From: Verrucomicrobiota bacterium
GTDB lineage: Bacteria > Chlamydiota > Chlamydiia > Chlamydiales > SM23-39
Reading direction: 5' to 3'
Assembly (NCBI GenBank): GCA_018968815.1
Contig: JAGWZL010000018.1
Coordinates: forward strand, 1 to 37,925
Length of the DNA stretch: 37,925 nt
Part shown: positions 1 through 7,234 of the stretch, piece by piece
Layout of the letters: each line of letters begins with the position of its first letter
How positions within the stretch are numbered: position 1 is the stretch's first letter
The notes under the pieces: model-generated
Told to the model about the DNA's origin: nothing
Database searches by the model: none
Seen by the model: the letters and a program-made list of their open reading frames with translations, nothing else
Made by a program: the position numbers and the translations under genes

Positions 1-77
1 ACCGATTTTCGATTGAAAAGTTGGGGGCAATATACTGAATGTCGATATGGCCCCCAACTTTTCAATCGAAAATCGGT
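1..77. repeat. Perfect 28-bp inverted repeat, 21-nt spacer
   Basis: Positions 1-28 and 50-77 are exact reverse complements, so this strand can form a 28-bp hairpin with a 21-nt loop. It lies just downstream of the xerD-like gene on the minus strand. There is no long T-run beside the stem, so it is not a classic intrinsic terminator. The left arm begins at the first base of the window, so the repeat may extend further. A weak echo of its sequence (ACCGATTTT, then TTTTCGATTG and a G-rich run) appears at 1021-1077, upstream of the same gene. Confidence 0.85.
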
Positions 78-125
78 CAAAATAATCCCCAAAATCGACG
101 AAATCCGAATCCGTTAACAGTCTCT

Positions 126-1011
126 CTAAGGTCTTGGGTGAAATGCCTGAAAGGCGCTCTTCAACCGATGCCCTGTCACATGAGTGTACCGGTCAGTGGT
201 GGCAATGTCCTCGTGCCCTAACATATCTTGGATGAGCCGTAGGTCCGCCCCATTTTCTAAAAGATGGGTCGCAAAAGAGTGGCGCAACGTGTGCGGCGAT
301 ATGCTTTTCAAAATTCCTGCGGACGCAGCGTACGCCTTCACGCGGCTCCAGATCGTCACTCGATCGATCGGCTTTCCTCCACGCGTAATAAAAAGAGGCC
401 CATTCTCCTCTTTGACCTCCCCGCGAAAGTGCAACAGATAGCGGTCCACTGCCTCAATCGCCCTCTTCCCAACCGGCACGATCCTCTCTTTTTTTCCCTT
501 GCCCTGAACCTTCACAAACGTGTCGCTTAAGTCGTTGATTTTAAGACTACACAGCTCCGATACGCGCATTCCGGTGGCATAGAGGAGTTCTAAAATGGCC
601 GCATCGCGCGCGCCGAGCGCATCCTCGATTTTGGGCTGTGCGAGAAGCGTATCGACCTCTTCTGTTGTGAGCACTTCAGGGATGAGCTGCCAGAGTTTGG
701 GCGTATCAAAATAACGGCTTAAATCGATGTGGATCACACCCTCTTTTTTCAAGAAACGGAAGAATACTTTGACGGCCACCAACATTCGGCAAATGGAGGA
801 GCTTGCAAACGATCTCTCTCGCAAATGGGAGATGAAGCGTAAAATATCTTCAGGAAGAGCTTCTCGGACCGATTTGGGCTGTATGAAGGTCTCAAAAGCG
901 GCGATATCGCGCCCATACGCTTGAACTGTATGCGGCGAAAGCCCTTTTTCAGAACGGATATAATCGAGGAAATCGCTTCTGATGGTGGAATGACCTTTTT
1001 CTTCTCAGCAT
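126..1011 (-). CDS. xerD: XerD-like tyrosine recombinase, start codon out of frame
   Basis: Site-specific recombinase that, with a partner, resolves chromosome dimers at dif or acts on similar core sites. The body shows an N-terminal SAM-like DNA-binding domain (FLDYIRSEKGLSPHT, then AYGRDIAAFE) and the catalytic domain with the expected residues: Arg in TGMRVSEL, His and Arg in HTLRHSFATHLL, His in LGHEDIATT and Tyr in DRYTHV. This frame is open from 126 to 1004 and is closed upstream by TGA at 1007-1005. It has no ATG, GTG or TTG before the conserved domain; the first TTG (824) would delete the DNA-binding domain. An ATG at 1011 lies one frame off and would join the body if one base of the T5 run at 996-1000 (A5 on the coding strand) were removed. 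So the gene carries a real frameshift, uses ribosomal slippage or a rare start, or the sequence has an error. Family call is strong; XerD versus XerC is less certain. Confidence 0.85.
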
Positions 1012-1077
1012 GCCAAAATCACCGATTTTGCATGAAGCGCTTTAGAGACTAACTTTTCGATTGTGTGGGGGAGGGGG

Positions 1078-2451
1078 CTACACTACTTTGCAAACGACTT
1101 TTCCTATCGCTTGGAGCGCTCGCCTAGCAAGGCCATCCGTCTTTGCCTCTGTTGCGCTTGGCTTCTGAGTAGAAGGAGGAAGAGCGCTGACTTTGACTTC
1201 ACGGACAAGTTTCGCTACTAAGTCGTCCATTGCGACACCTTCTGCACGAATGAATCCGATCACTAGCTCCGCAACTAGTATGCACTTGGCCTTATCTTCG
1301 AGTGCTGGTAATTTTGCATAGTAATAGCTATATGCAGCTTGATACATCTCACTCAACCATTGGAACATACTCTGTTCCTCTGCTGTCCATGCATCACCAG
1401 CCTGTTTCTTGAGAAGCTGGACAAAGAGTTTGTATGCTTTTTCCGCATCTTTATCTTTGCTCTTCGTTGGATTCATGGAATAATCATGAATTCGTTCGTA
1501 CGTCAGGTCTTGCAAATACTTAGGTAATGGGGTGTTGTTCGAGGATGGCTGCACTTCATTCAACTGATCGAGAAGAGCTTTTGGTAAGTCACACTCATCA
1601 ACGTCCTCTGTTGGATCTGTTTGCGTTTCTGACTTTGGTTCTAAGAGCGGCGCCGCTGTTTTCTTTCCTGGCTTTGATCGCTTCTCTGTTTCCTTTGCTG
1701 GCTTTGATCGCTTCTCTGTTTCCTTTGCTGGCTTTGATCGCTTCTCTGTTTCCTTTGCTGACTTTGATGGCGCGTTTTGAAGCGATGAAAGATTCGACGG
1801 TAGCGATCGCGGCCTCTGTGTTGCTCCAGAGAGCGGTTTCGAGCCTGGTTGATCACACTCTAAACTGACCTCGGACTCATCTGAAGAAGCTACAGAACTT
1901 ACCTCTGTCTCTGTGTCTGTATCTGAGTCTTCGTCTTTGGGTTTTCTCTCTGTGGAATTGTTCCATGTCCATGTTCTTGGGGGAACTTGTGTCGCTTTCA
2001 CCAATGACCCAGGGTAAACCGGTCCAGCTCGATTGTACGTAGAGAACAAGTCGTAGACCTCCTTTAACAAAGGGGTCACTGCGACGCCATTCCCGAAATC
2101 TGTGGTCTCTTCGGTTGCGAGAGTCTCCGATTGATAAGAGTAGCTGCCTGCGCCGTCAAATCTGCACCAAAGCCTTTTTCCGGCGCACTCCGGGAAGACC
2201 TGTTGGCTAAAGAGCCGTTGAGCCACCCGAGCCACGTCTGCGATCTGGTCAGCCAACCAAACCTCATTCAAATCATCGACGATCGGCATCCCATTCGCAT
2301 CTTTACGCCAGATTCTGACATCCCAAAGACGGCCATCCTCCCCTTCAAGCCCCCTTAAAATCAAGCAATCGCCATCATGCTCTAACCGAATCGCAGACTT
2401 CTCTGAGATAGGGACAAGATTACTGAGACTGGACGGATCTATATTTGCCAT
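1078..2451 (-). CDS. Lineage-specific hypothetical protein with 10-residue repeats
   Basis: A 457-aa protein I do not recognise. It has no signal peptide or membrane segment. The first ~150 residues look globular (Trp/Asp-rich, LWDVRIWRKD). A low-complexity middle rich in Ser, Asp, Glu and Thr follows, then three tandem copies of KETEKRSKPA and a helical C-terminal third (ERIHDYSMNPTKSKDKDAEK onward). The start is the only plausible ATG, with an AT-rich leader and no clear Shine-Dalgarno. A folded N-terminus, disordered repeat linker and helical tail would suit a secreted effector of an intracellular bacterium, but that is inference only. It is divergent from the adenylate kinase-like gene. 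Confidence 0.8.
   Translation of the reverse strand: MANIDPSSLSNLVPISEKSAIRLEHDGDCLILRGLEGEDGRLWDVRIWRKDANGMPIVDDLNEVWLADQIADVARVAQRLFSQQVFPECAGKRLWCRFDGAGSYSYQSETLATEETTDFGNGVAVTPLLKEVYDLFSTYNRAGPVYPGSLVKATQVPPRTWTWNNSTERKPKDEDSDTDTETEVSSVASSDESEVSLECDQPGSKPLSGATQRPRSLPSNLSSLQNAPSKSAKETEKRSKPAKETEKRSKPAKETEKRSKPGKKTAAPLLEPKSETQTDPTEDVDECDLPKALLDQLNEVQPSSNNTPLPKYLQDLTYERIHDYSMNPTKSKDKDAEKAYKLFVQLLKKQAGDAWTAEEQSMFQWLSEMYQAAYSYYYAKLPALEDKAKCILVAELVIGFIRAEGVAMDDLVAKLVREVKVSALPPSTQKPSATEAKTDGLARRALQAIGKVVCKVV
1669..1758 (-). repeat. 3 x 30-bp in-frame tandem repeat
   Basis: Three near-identical 30-bp units encode a basic/acidic decapeptide (KETEKRSKPA) in the middle of the 457-aa protein. Because the unit is a multiple of three, copy-number change would keep the reading frame. 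The flanking copies are slightly degenerate (SAKETEK on one side, PGKKTAA on the other), as expected at the edges of a slippage-driven array. Confidence 0.85.
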
Positions 2452-2561
2452 AATAATTCAACGTTTTAAAAAGAATTGTATCATTTTTTTATATTTAAAT
2501 CAATAAATTAACTATTTTTATTTATAAAGAAATGAACAAAATCTGGGATAGGAGCTTTTAT

Positions 2562-2694
2562 GAACCTGCGCCCCAAACGGGTGACAAGATGCTTTGGGCG
2601 AGGCAAAGCCCTCATTCTGACCGAGGAGCACCATTGCCAGGCCCAGGGCAACGAGGAAGATCGATTGGGCAAAGCCGTTTGGGGCGGCGGGTTC
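2562..2694. other. Structured intergenic segment, ~133 nt, function unknown
   Basis: The 290-bp gap between the hypothetical gene and the kinase gene starts AT-rich, then turns GC-rich. Its GC-rich part is bounded by complementary ends: GAACC...GCCCCAAACGG at 2562-2580 against CCGTTTGGGGC...GGTTC at 2675-2694. A further GCTTTG/CAAAGC pair lies inside, plus a small TTGCC/GGCAA hairpin near 2634-2651. The transcript could fold into one long stem. It might be a leader of the kinase gene, a small RNA or a relic. I see no SRP, 6S, RNase P or tRNA hallmark. Nothing else is recognised in the gap. Confidence 0.4.
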
Positions 2695-2742
2695 TTATAT
2701 TTCGGGATAGAAGGAAAATCGGTAAAGTGGTAACCCAGGTGT

Positions 2743-3366
2743 ATGAAGGAATCATCGATTATCCCGCAATATACGGACCCGTTTCGGGCGACCCTGATTT
2801 TTGGCCCTCCTGGCTCGGGCAAGGGGACATTGGGCAAGTTTTTAAGCAGCGCGGGCAACCACTTCCACCTCTCTTCAGGGGATATTTTTCGGAGTCTTTC
2901 GCCTGAATCGCCTGCGGGGAAGCTCTACCACACCTATGCCAGCCAAGGGCATTTATTGCCCGATGAGGTGACGGTTCAAATCTGGCACCATTACGTTCAT
3001 GGGCTGATTGCGACGAACCGCTATTTCCCCCACCAGCAGCTCCTTTTGCTCGACGGGATCCCCCGCACTCCCCGGCAAGCCGACCTTCTGGACAAGCACA
3101 TTCAAGTCAAAGGAATCATCGTCTTAGAAATGAGAAATATTGAAGCCTTGATCAAACGCCTGCAGAGAAGAGCGCTCATCGAAAAAAGGCTCGATGACAT
3201 GGACGCCAAAGTACTGCGGACCCGCATGGAAGTCTATGAAAAAGATACCAAAAGCCTTCTCAACCACTACCCGCAATCGTTGATTTCTCGATTCAACGCC
3301 GATCAAAAACCTCTAGAGGTTTTACGAGATGTGCTCGTTGGACTCACCGATCTTTTAGCTCATTGA
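2743..3366 (+). CDS. Adenylate kinase-like nucleoside monophosphate kinase, short LID
   Basis: Predicted cytoplasmic kinase transferring phosphate from ATP to AMP or another NMP. Walker A is GPPGSGKGT (residues 21-29), the NMP-binding helix follows as SSGDIFR, then DGIPRT and the catalytic arginine block RRALIEKRLDD...RTRMEVYEKDT. The usual bacterial LID insertion, with or without zinc cysteines, is missing: only a few residues separate RR from KRLDD. At 207 aa it is close to short-LID kinases. The start ATG has a weak AGG upstream; the ~18 residues before the core strand are unusual. Since Chlamydiota normally encode an Adk, this may be a paralogue with altered substrate range, so adk is not assigned. 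It is convergent with the 693-aa gene across a terminator array. Confidence 0.85.
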   Translation: MKESSIIPQYTDPFRATLIFGPPGSGKGTLGKFLSSAGNHFHLSSGDIFRSLSPESPAGKLYHTYASQGHLLPDEVTVQIWHHYVHGLIATNRYFPHQQLLLLDGIPRTPRQADLLDKHIQVKGIIVLEMRNIEALIKRLQRRALIEKRLDDMDAKVLRTRMEVYEKDTKSLLNHYPQSLISRFNADQKPLEVLRDVLVGLTDLLAH

Positions 3367-3374
3367 GAAGGTGT

Positions 3375-3555
3375 GAATCAAAAAAAAAGCCCCCAGCGAT
3401 CTGGGGGCTTTGCTCATATTGAATCAAAAAAAAGCCCCCAGCGATCTGGGGGCTTTGCTCATATTGAATCAAAAAAAAGCCCCCAGCGATCTGGGGGCTT
3501 TGCTCATAGTGAATCAAAAAAAAGCCCCCAGCGATCTGGGGGCTTTGCTCATATT
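3375..3555. terminator. Four tandem copies of a bidirectional intrinsic terminator
   Basis: Four head-to-tail 45-bp units (the first is 46 bp) start at 3375, 3421, 3466 and 3511. Each contains the stem GCCCCCAG-CGAT-CTGGGGGC. The A8-9 tract on the left makes a strong U-run for minus-strand transcripts; the right side has only TTTGCTC, so plus-strand termination should be weaker. The array separates the convergent kinase and 693-aa genes. The copies are almost identical (one differs by a single base near its end), which indicates recent amplification or homogenisation. Confidence 0.93.
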
Positions 3556-3573
3556 GACTGATGCACAGCGATT

Positions 3574-5655
3574 TTACTCATTTACAGCAATCGGTGCCGA
3601 GCGCATACGGGGAAGTGTATCCCACATTCTTTGAAGGAAAGAGCGCGGAGTGGGAACGAATTCCAGTGTTCCTTCCTCTTTCTCGGCTTCTCTCACAACG
3701 GCTCCCTGGCGCTCTGCCTGAAGAAGCTTCTCCACCTCTTCATTGTTGGCCATCGGGTCGCGATTGACCGGAACAGCAGGCTGTTCCGTTTTCAGGCGAT
3801 CGATGAGGCCCGTTTTCCGGATCGTGTTATGCCGATCATTCAATAGTTTATGCGTTTTCCGGATCCCTTTTTCTTGCTCCTCAACTGCTTTGCGATGACT
3901 CTCATCGAGCAAGAAGAGTTGATTTTTTCGGAACACACCATAAACAGTTTTCAATCGAACGAGCTCATGGTGGTTCTCTTCGATCCCATCCGCTAAGCGC
4001 GCCTGATCATCGACCAATTGAATCATTTTGGGGCGAAGTGCGTCGAGAGCCAAAATGCGCTCTACAGTCGTTCGACCAAACTCTTCTTTGTTTAAACGAT
4101 CCAGCTGCTCTTTTCTCTCCGTAGAAGTCAGTTTATCCGATGTGGAAATTCTGCTAATCGCTTTATAGTACTCGTCTGCCACTTCGAGAACTGTCTTTTC
4201 AGAACCTCGGAAGAGCACCTTCTCGTTTCGGATCTCATCCATCTGTCGACCCATCTCGCCACGAGCAACGTCCATATCATCATACTTCTGGATTTGCGCA
4301 GCCAACTCGTTTTGCTTCTTTGCAATCAAGTTGAGCAAGCCCTGGAACTTGCTAAAATGCGCTTCCTGGTCTGCAGTCTTTTGCGCAAGAGCCGCACGCT
4401 CTACTTCCATTCTTTCCGCTTCCGCTTTGGCTTTGGTTTGCTCAGCCAGAAAGAGTTGCTTCTCTTTTTTTACTTGAACATCCGCCGAAGTTAAAAATTG
4501 GCTGACATCTTCCGCTCTCAAACGCTTTGCCTTTTGTAAAGCACCTGCAATAGAGACCAATCGCAACCGAATTTCCTCGCTGACCGTATTCGCGCGCGCG
4601 ATTTCTCTCGCAGCAGCCGAAGCCAGCACCTCAACGTCCGGTTGAATGTGGTTGCTAATCGCTGTCTTCATTTCGCTATTGATCACTCCCGCTTCAACGC
4701 TCGCATTCAAAAACTGATTCAATGCCGTTTCTGCCACGTTCATTCCTTGGGGAAGCGCTTCTTGATACACTTTCCCAGCCCGCTCGTGTAAAAGAGCGAT
4801 CGCTGTCGTCCGAGTAATCGCACCCGTCTCCAGACCCTTTTTCACACCCTCTGCAAAGTTGCCGCTTTCATCGGCCTTGTCAGAAAATACAGGATCCAGC
4901 GCACCATTGAAACTCGTCTCTAAAAATTCTCTTAAAGCCACATCGCGCAACAAGGGCGGCTGGCCTCTGCGTTCCGTCTTATTGGCAATATAAAACTCAT
5001 CTTTTGCGGCTGCATAAATCGCCTTCTCAACCATCCGATGCGCCTCGATACGCACCTGTCTAAAGTTTTCAATCGATGCCGCATTGCGAGCCACATACGC
5101 GTTCACCTCTTGGATCAATGCCTCTTTAGCCTGACGGATTTGCTTTTCCGCTTTCAGCGCAAAAGGCGAACTAAAACTGCTGTTCGTATGGAAATAACCG
5201 CCATTTAAGTTCTTATAACCATCAATTAAATCTTCGGCCCGCTTTTGAATGTTCTTTTGCGACCGCTCGTTCTGCTCTTCCAGAGACAGCTCTTTCTTCG
5301 CCGTCACCGAATGAAATACAGAACTCACCTTGCTGGCAACCCCTTGACAAGCTTTCGACGTATCGCCCAAAATATCCCAGCTCTTGCCCTGAATCAAATC
5401 AACAGAATAGGCAAGCCCTCGACCTAAGTCCAAAATCAAAACAGGAAGCGCGAGGAAAACCGCAAGGATTCTCTCCCCCCACGTTTTCACGTGTTTCGGA
5501 TCGTTCGCAAACAACCTCTCCACATTCCACTCAAAAGAATTCTTGACCGAAGGTTTTTGTTCTTCGACAACAACCCCTGTTACAGGTTCAGTGGTTACAG
5601 GTTTTTGTTCCATAACTACCCCTTTGATAGGAGCCGAAATATCAGATGTCGCCAT
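3574..5655 (-). CDS. Large coiled-coil hypothetical protein with one membrane segment
   Basis: A 693-aa protein I do not recognise. The N-terminus carries two related short motifs (GVVMEQKPVT and GVVVEEQKPS). A hydrophobic stretch at about residues 65-88 (ILAVFLALPVLILDLGRGLA) could be a membrane anchor. The rest is mostly charged and helical, with strong coiled-coil character around residues 380-480 (KKEKQLFLAEQTKAKAEAER onward) and 540-620. There is no signal peptide. The ATG has a good GGAG 8-9 nt upstream. The stop lies 19 bp from the four-copy terminator array, whose stronger direction fits this gene. A lineage-specific surface, membrane or T3S-exported role is possible, but no motif proves it. 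Confidence 0.85.
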   Translation of the reverse strand: MATSDISAPIKGVVMEQKPVTTEPVTGVVVEEQKPSVKNSFEWNVERLFANDPKHVKTWGERILAVFLALPVLILDLGRGLAYSVDLIQGKSWDILGDTSKACQGVASKVSSVFHSVTAKKELSLEEQNERSQKNIQKRAEDLIDGYKNLNGGYFHTNSSFSSPFALKAEKQIRQAKEALIQEVNAYVARNAASIENFRQVRIEAHRMVEKAIYAAAKDEFYIANKTERRGQPPLLRDVALREFLETSFNGALDPVFSDKADESGNFAEGVKKGLETGAITRTTAIALLHERAGKVYQEALPQGMNVAETALNQFLNASVEAGVINSEMKTAISNHIQPDVEVLASAAAREIARANTVSEEIRLRLVSIAGALQKAKRLRAEDVSQFLTSADVQVKKEKQLFLAEQTKAKAEAERMEVERAALAQKTADQEAHFSKFQGLLNLIAKKQNELAAQIQKYDDMDVARGEMGRQMDEIRNEKVLFRGSEKTVLEVADEYYKAISRISTSDKLTSTERKEQLDRLNKEEFGRTTVERILALDALRPKMIQLVDDQARLADGIEENHHELVRLKTVYGVFRKNQLFLLDESHRKAVEEQEKGIRKTHKLLNDRHNTIRKTGLIDRLKTEQPAVPVNRDPMANNEEVEKLLQAERQGAVVREAEKEEGTLEFVPTPRSFLQRMWDTLPRMRSAPIAVNE

Positions 5656-5765
5656 AATTATTCTCCATTATTATATATAATTGCGAATATTATAATAAAA
5701 ACACTATTAACAAAACAATGATAATTAAATTGTTTATACAAACTCAATATTATAATTTACGTTAT

Positions 5766-5795
5766 TTGCGTTAAATAAGCATACTGAAGTATACT
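5766..5795 (+). promoter_or_regulatory. Candidate housekeeping promoter for the 54-aa gene / ferredoxin cluster
   Basis: TTGCGT at 5766-5771 and TATACT at 5790-5795 are separated by 18 nt, in an AT-rich divergent region. Transcription would begin about 30 nt before the ATG at 5833. The minus-strand gene starting at 5655 must have its promoter in the same region. Only sequence matching supports this call. Confidence 0.45.
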
Positions 5796-5832
5796 AAAAG
5801 CTGTAGTAATAAAATTATTAATAGGTAATATT

Positions 5833-5997
5833 ATGGATTCAAATAAAAAAATTGCTGCATTAGAAAGTTTAGTTGATTATCTAAAAACAGAAATATCATA
5901 TTTAAATCAAATTCTTGTCGATTGCGGTTTTTCCGAGGGGATCACCACCTTAAAAATGGCGGTCGAGGAAATGCTTAAAGGAAGCGGCTTCATTTAA
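5833..5997 (+). CDS. Small conserved-looking hypothetical protein (54 aa)
   Basis: A short reading frame ATG 5833 to TAA 5997 encodes a 54-residue acidic, amphipathic-helical protein that begins MDSNKKIAALESLVDYLKTE and ends LKGSGFI. An AGGT sits 7-10 nt before the ATG, and a plausible promoter (5766-5795) precedes it. Coding character is good: a smooth helix pattern (ESLVDYLKTEISYLNQILVD) with a single Cys. It lies 34 bp upstream of the ferredoxin ATG on the same strand, so the two may be cotranscribed. No family is recognised and no function is assigned. Confidence 0.65.
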   Translation: MDSNKKIAALESLVDYLKTEISYLNQILVDCGFSEGITTLKMAVEEMLKGSGFI

Positions 5998-6031
5998 TCA
6001 CCCAGATTTGCTATATTCGATTCCACGAGAT

Positions 6032-6295
6032 ATGGCAAAGATTATTTTTGACGAAACTCACGAAGAAGTGGAGCTCCCCGACGGGTCGCCTATTACGGAG
6101 GCCTGTGAGCAGGCGGGGGTTCCATTTGCTTGTACAGAAGGGGTTTGCGGCACCTGCGTCATTGAGGTGACGGAGGGGATGGAGAACCTGTCTGAGTTCA
6201 ACCAGGCGGAAAGCGACTTTCTGGGCGATCTGGACAAAGAGCGGCTGGCCTGTCAGTGCCGGATTCGATGCGGCTGTGTGAAAATTAAATTTTGA
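6032..6295 (+). CDS. 2Fe-2S ferredoxin
   Basis: An 87-aa soluble electron carrier of the plant/adrenodoxin fold. The cluster ligands follow the usual pattern: Cys-x4-Cys-x2-Cys in ACTEGVCGTC and a fourth in RLACQC. Two extra cysteines (RCGC) near the C-terminus are unusual and may be structural. I chose MAKIIFDE at 6032 over an upstream TTG (6008), because it matches the normal first beta strand of the family. The next gene starts 13 bp downstream and encodes an Fe-S carrier fusion, so the pair probably serves Fe-S assembly or an Fe-S enzyme. The electron donor and acceptor are unknown. Confidence 0.93.
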   Translation: MAKIIFDETHEEVELPDGSPITEACEQAGVPFACTEGVCGTCVIEVTEGMENLSEFNQAESDFLGDLDKERLACQCRIRCGCVKIKF

Positions 6296-6308
6296 GATCA
6301 GGGGAACT

Positions 6309-6869
6309 ATGAAAGAAATGATTACACGTGATATGACGATCGACGATATTTTTAAAAAATTCCCTTCTAAGAGTCCAAGGCTTGCCCAGGAGATGACCAA
6401 TACGGGGCTTCACTGTGTGGGCTGTTCAGCCTCTACCTGGGAGACTTTGGAGGCGGGCATGTATAGCCATGGCCATACAAATGAAGAGATCGACGCCCTT
6501 CTCACAAGGCTCAATCAGATTTTGGCCGAAAAAGAGGATCTGACGACTGTGACGATCACCGAGCGGGCCGCGAAGAAGTATCAAGAAATTCTTAAAGAAG
6601 AAGGGAAAGCGGGCTGGGGTCTCCGTTTTGGCGAGCGCGCTGCGGGCTGCAGTGGTTTCGAATATTTCCTTGACTATTCTGAAAAAGCCAAGCCGGGCGA
6701 CCTGGTCCTCGAATCGCAAGGGATTGAGATCCATCTCCACCATAAATCGACAGACCGGCTCATGGGCTGCGTCATCGACTACGTGGATGGCCTGCATGGC
6801 GCCGGATTCAAAATTACGAATCCGAACGTCAAATCATCCTGCGGCTGCGGCAACTCCCACGGCTACTGA
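6309..6869 (+). CDS. DUF1858 / A-type Fe-S carrier (IscA/HesB-like) fusion protein
   Basis: A 186-aa protein with two joined domains. Residues 4-70 resemble DUF1858, the helical redox-disulfide domain, with its CVGC pair at Cys36/Cys39. Residues 78-186 are an A-type Fe-S carrier: one ligand in AAGCSGFEY (Cys114) and the terminal Cys-Gly-Cys at 178-180. A-type carriers pass 2Fe-2S or 4Fe-4S clusters to apoproteins. The fusion suggests that a thiol-redox or cluster-binding helper is tied to the carrier. It sits 13 bp after the ferredoxin, with GGGGA before the ATG, so an Fe-S maturation operon is likely. The repeat array begins 12 bp after the stop. Domain assignment is from motif recognition. 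Confidence 0.88.
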   Translation: MKEMITRDMTIDDIFKKFPSKSPRLAQEMTNTGLHCVGCSASTWETLEAGMYSHGHTNEEIDALLTRLNQILAEKEDLTTVTITERAAKKYQEILKEEGKAGWGLRFGERAAGCSGFEYFLDYSEKAKPGDLVLESQGIEIHLHHKSTDRLMGCVIDYVDGLHGAGFKITNPNVKSSCGCGNSHGY

Positions 6870-6880
6870 TAGAACAACTC

Positions 6881-7232
6881 CTGACCGAGACTCTCGCTGA
6901 GCGGGCCCATGTGTGGGCTCCCTGACCGAGACTCTCGCTGAGCGGGCCCATGTGCGGGCTCCCTGACCGAGACTCTCGCTGAGCTGGCCCATGTGCGGGC
7001 TCCCTGACCGAGACTCTCGCTGAGCTGGCCCATGTGCGGGCTCCCTGACCAAGACTCTCGCTGAGCCGGCCCATGTGCGGGCTCCCTGACCGAGACTCTC
7101 GCCGAGCGGGCCCATGTGCGGGCTCCCTGACCGAGACTCTCGTTGAGCTGGCCCATGTGCGGGCTCCCTGACCGAGACTCTCGCTGAGCCGGCCCATGTG
7201 CGGGCTCCCTGACCGAGACTCTTGCTGAGCCC
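6881..7232. repeat. 41-bp tandem repeat, about 8.6 copies
   Basis: Eight full units begin at 6881, 6922, 6963, 7004, 7045, 7086, 7127 and 7168, followed by a partial unit from 7209. The unit starts CTGACCGAGACTCTCGCTGA and ends near GTGCGGGCTCC. Units differ at only a few positions. Several can form a GAGCC/GGCTC hairpin. The unit is not a multiple of three and leaves all three minus-strand frames open, which explains the artefactual repeat reading frames here. The array fills the gap between two convergent genes and ends 2 bp from the lpd stop. Confidence 0.95.
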
Positions 7233-7234
7233 GT

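Noticed and set aside
2562-2694. SRP RNA, 6S RNA or RNase P RNA
   Set aside because: None of the diagnostic sequences (for example GGUC..GGAAGGAAGC for SRP) is present; only generic pairing is seen.
6881-7232. CRISPR array
   Set aside because: The repeat has no variable spacers; units are contiguous and almost identical, and no cas gene is present.
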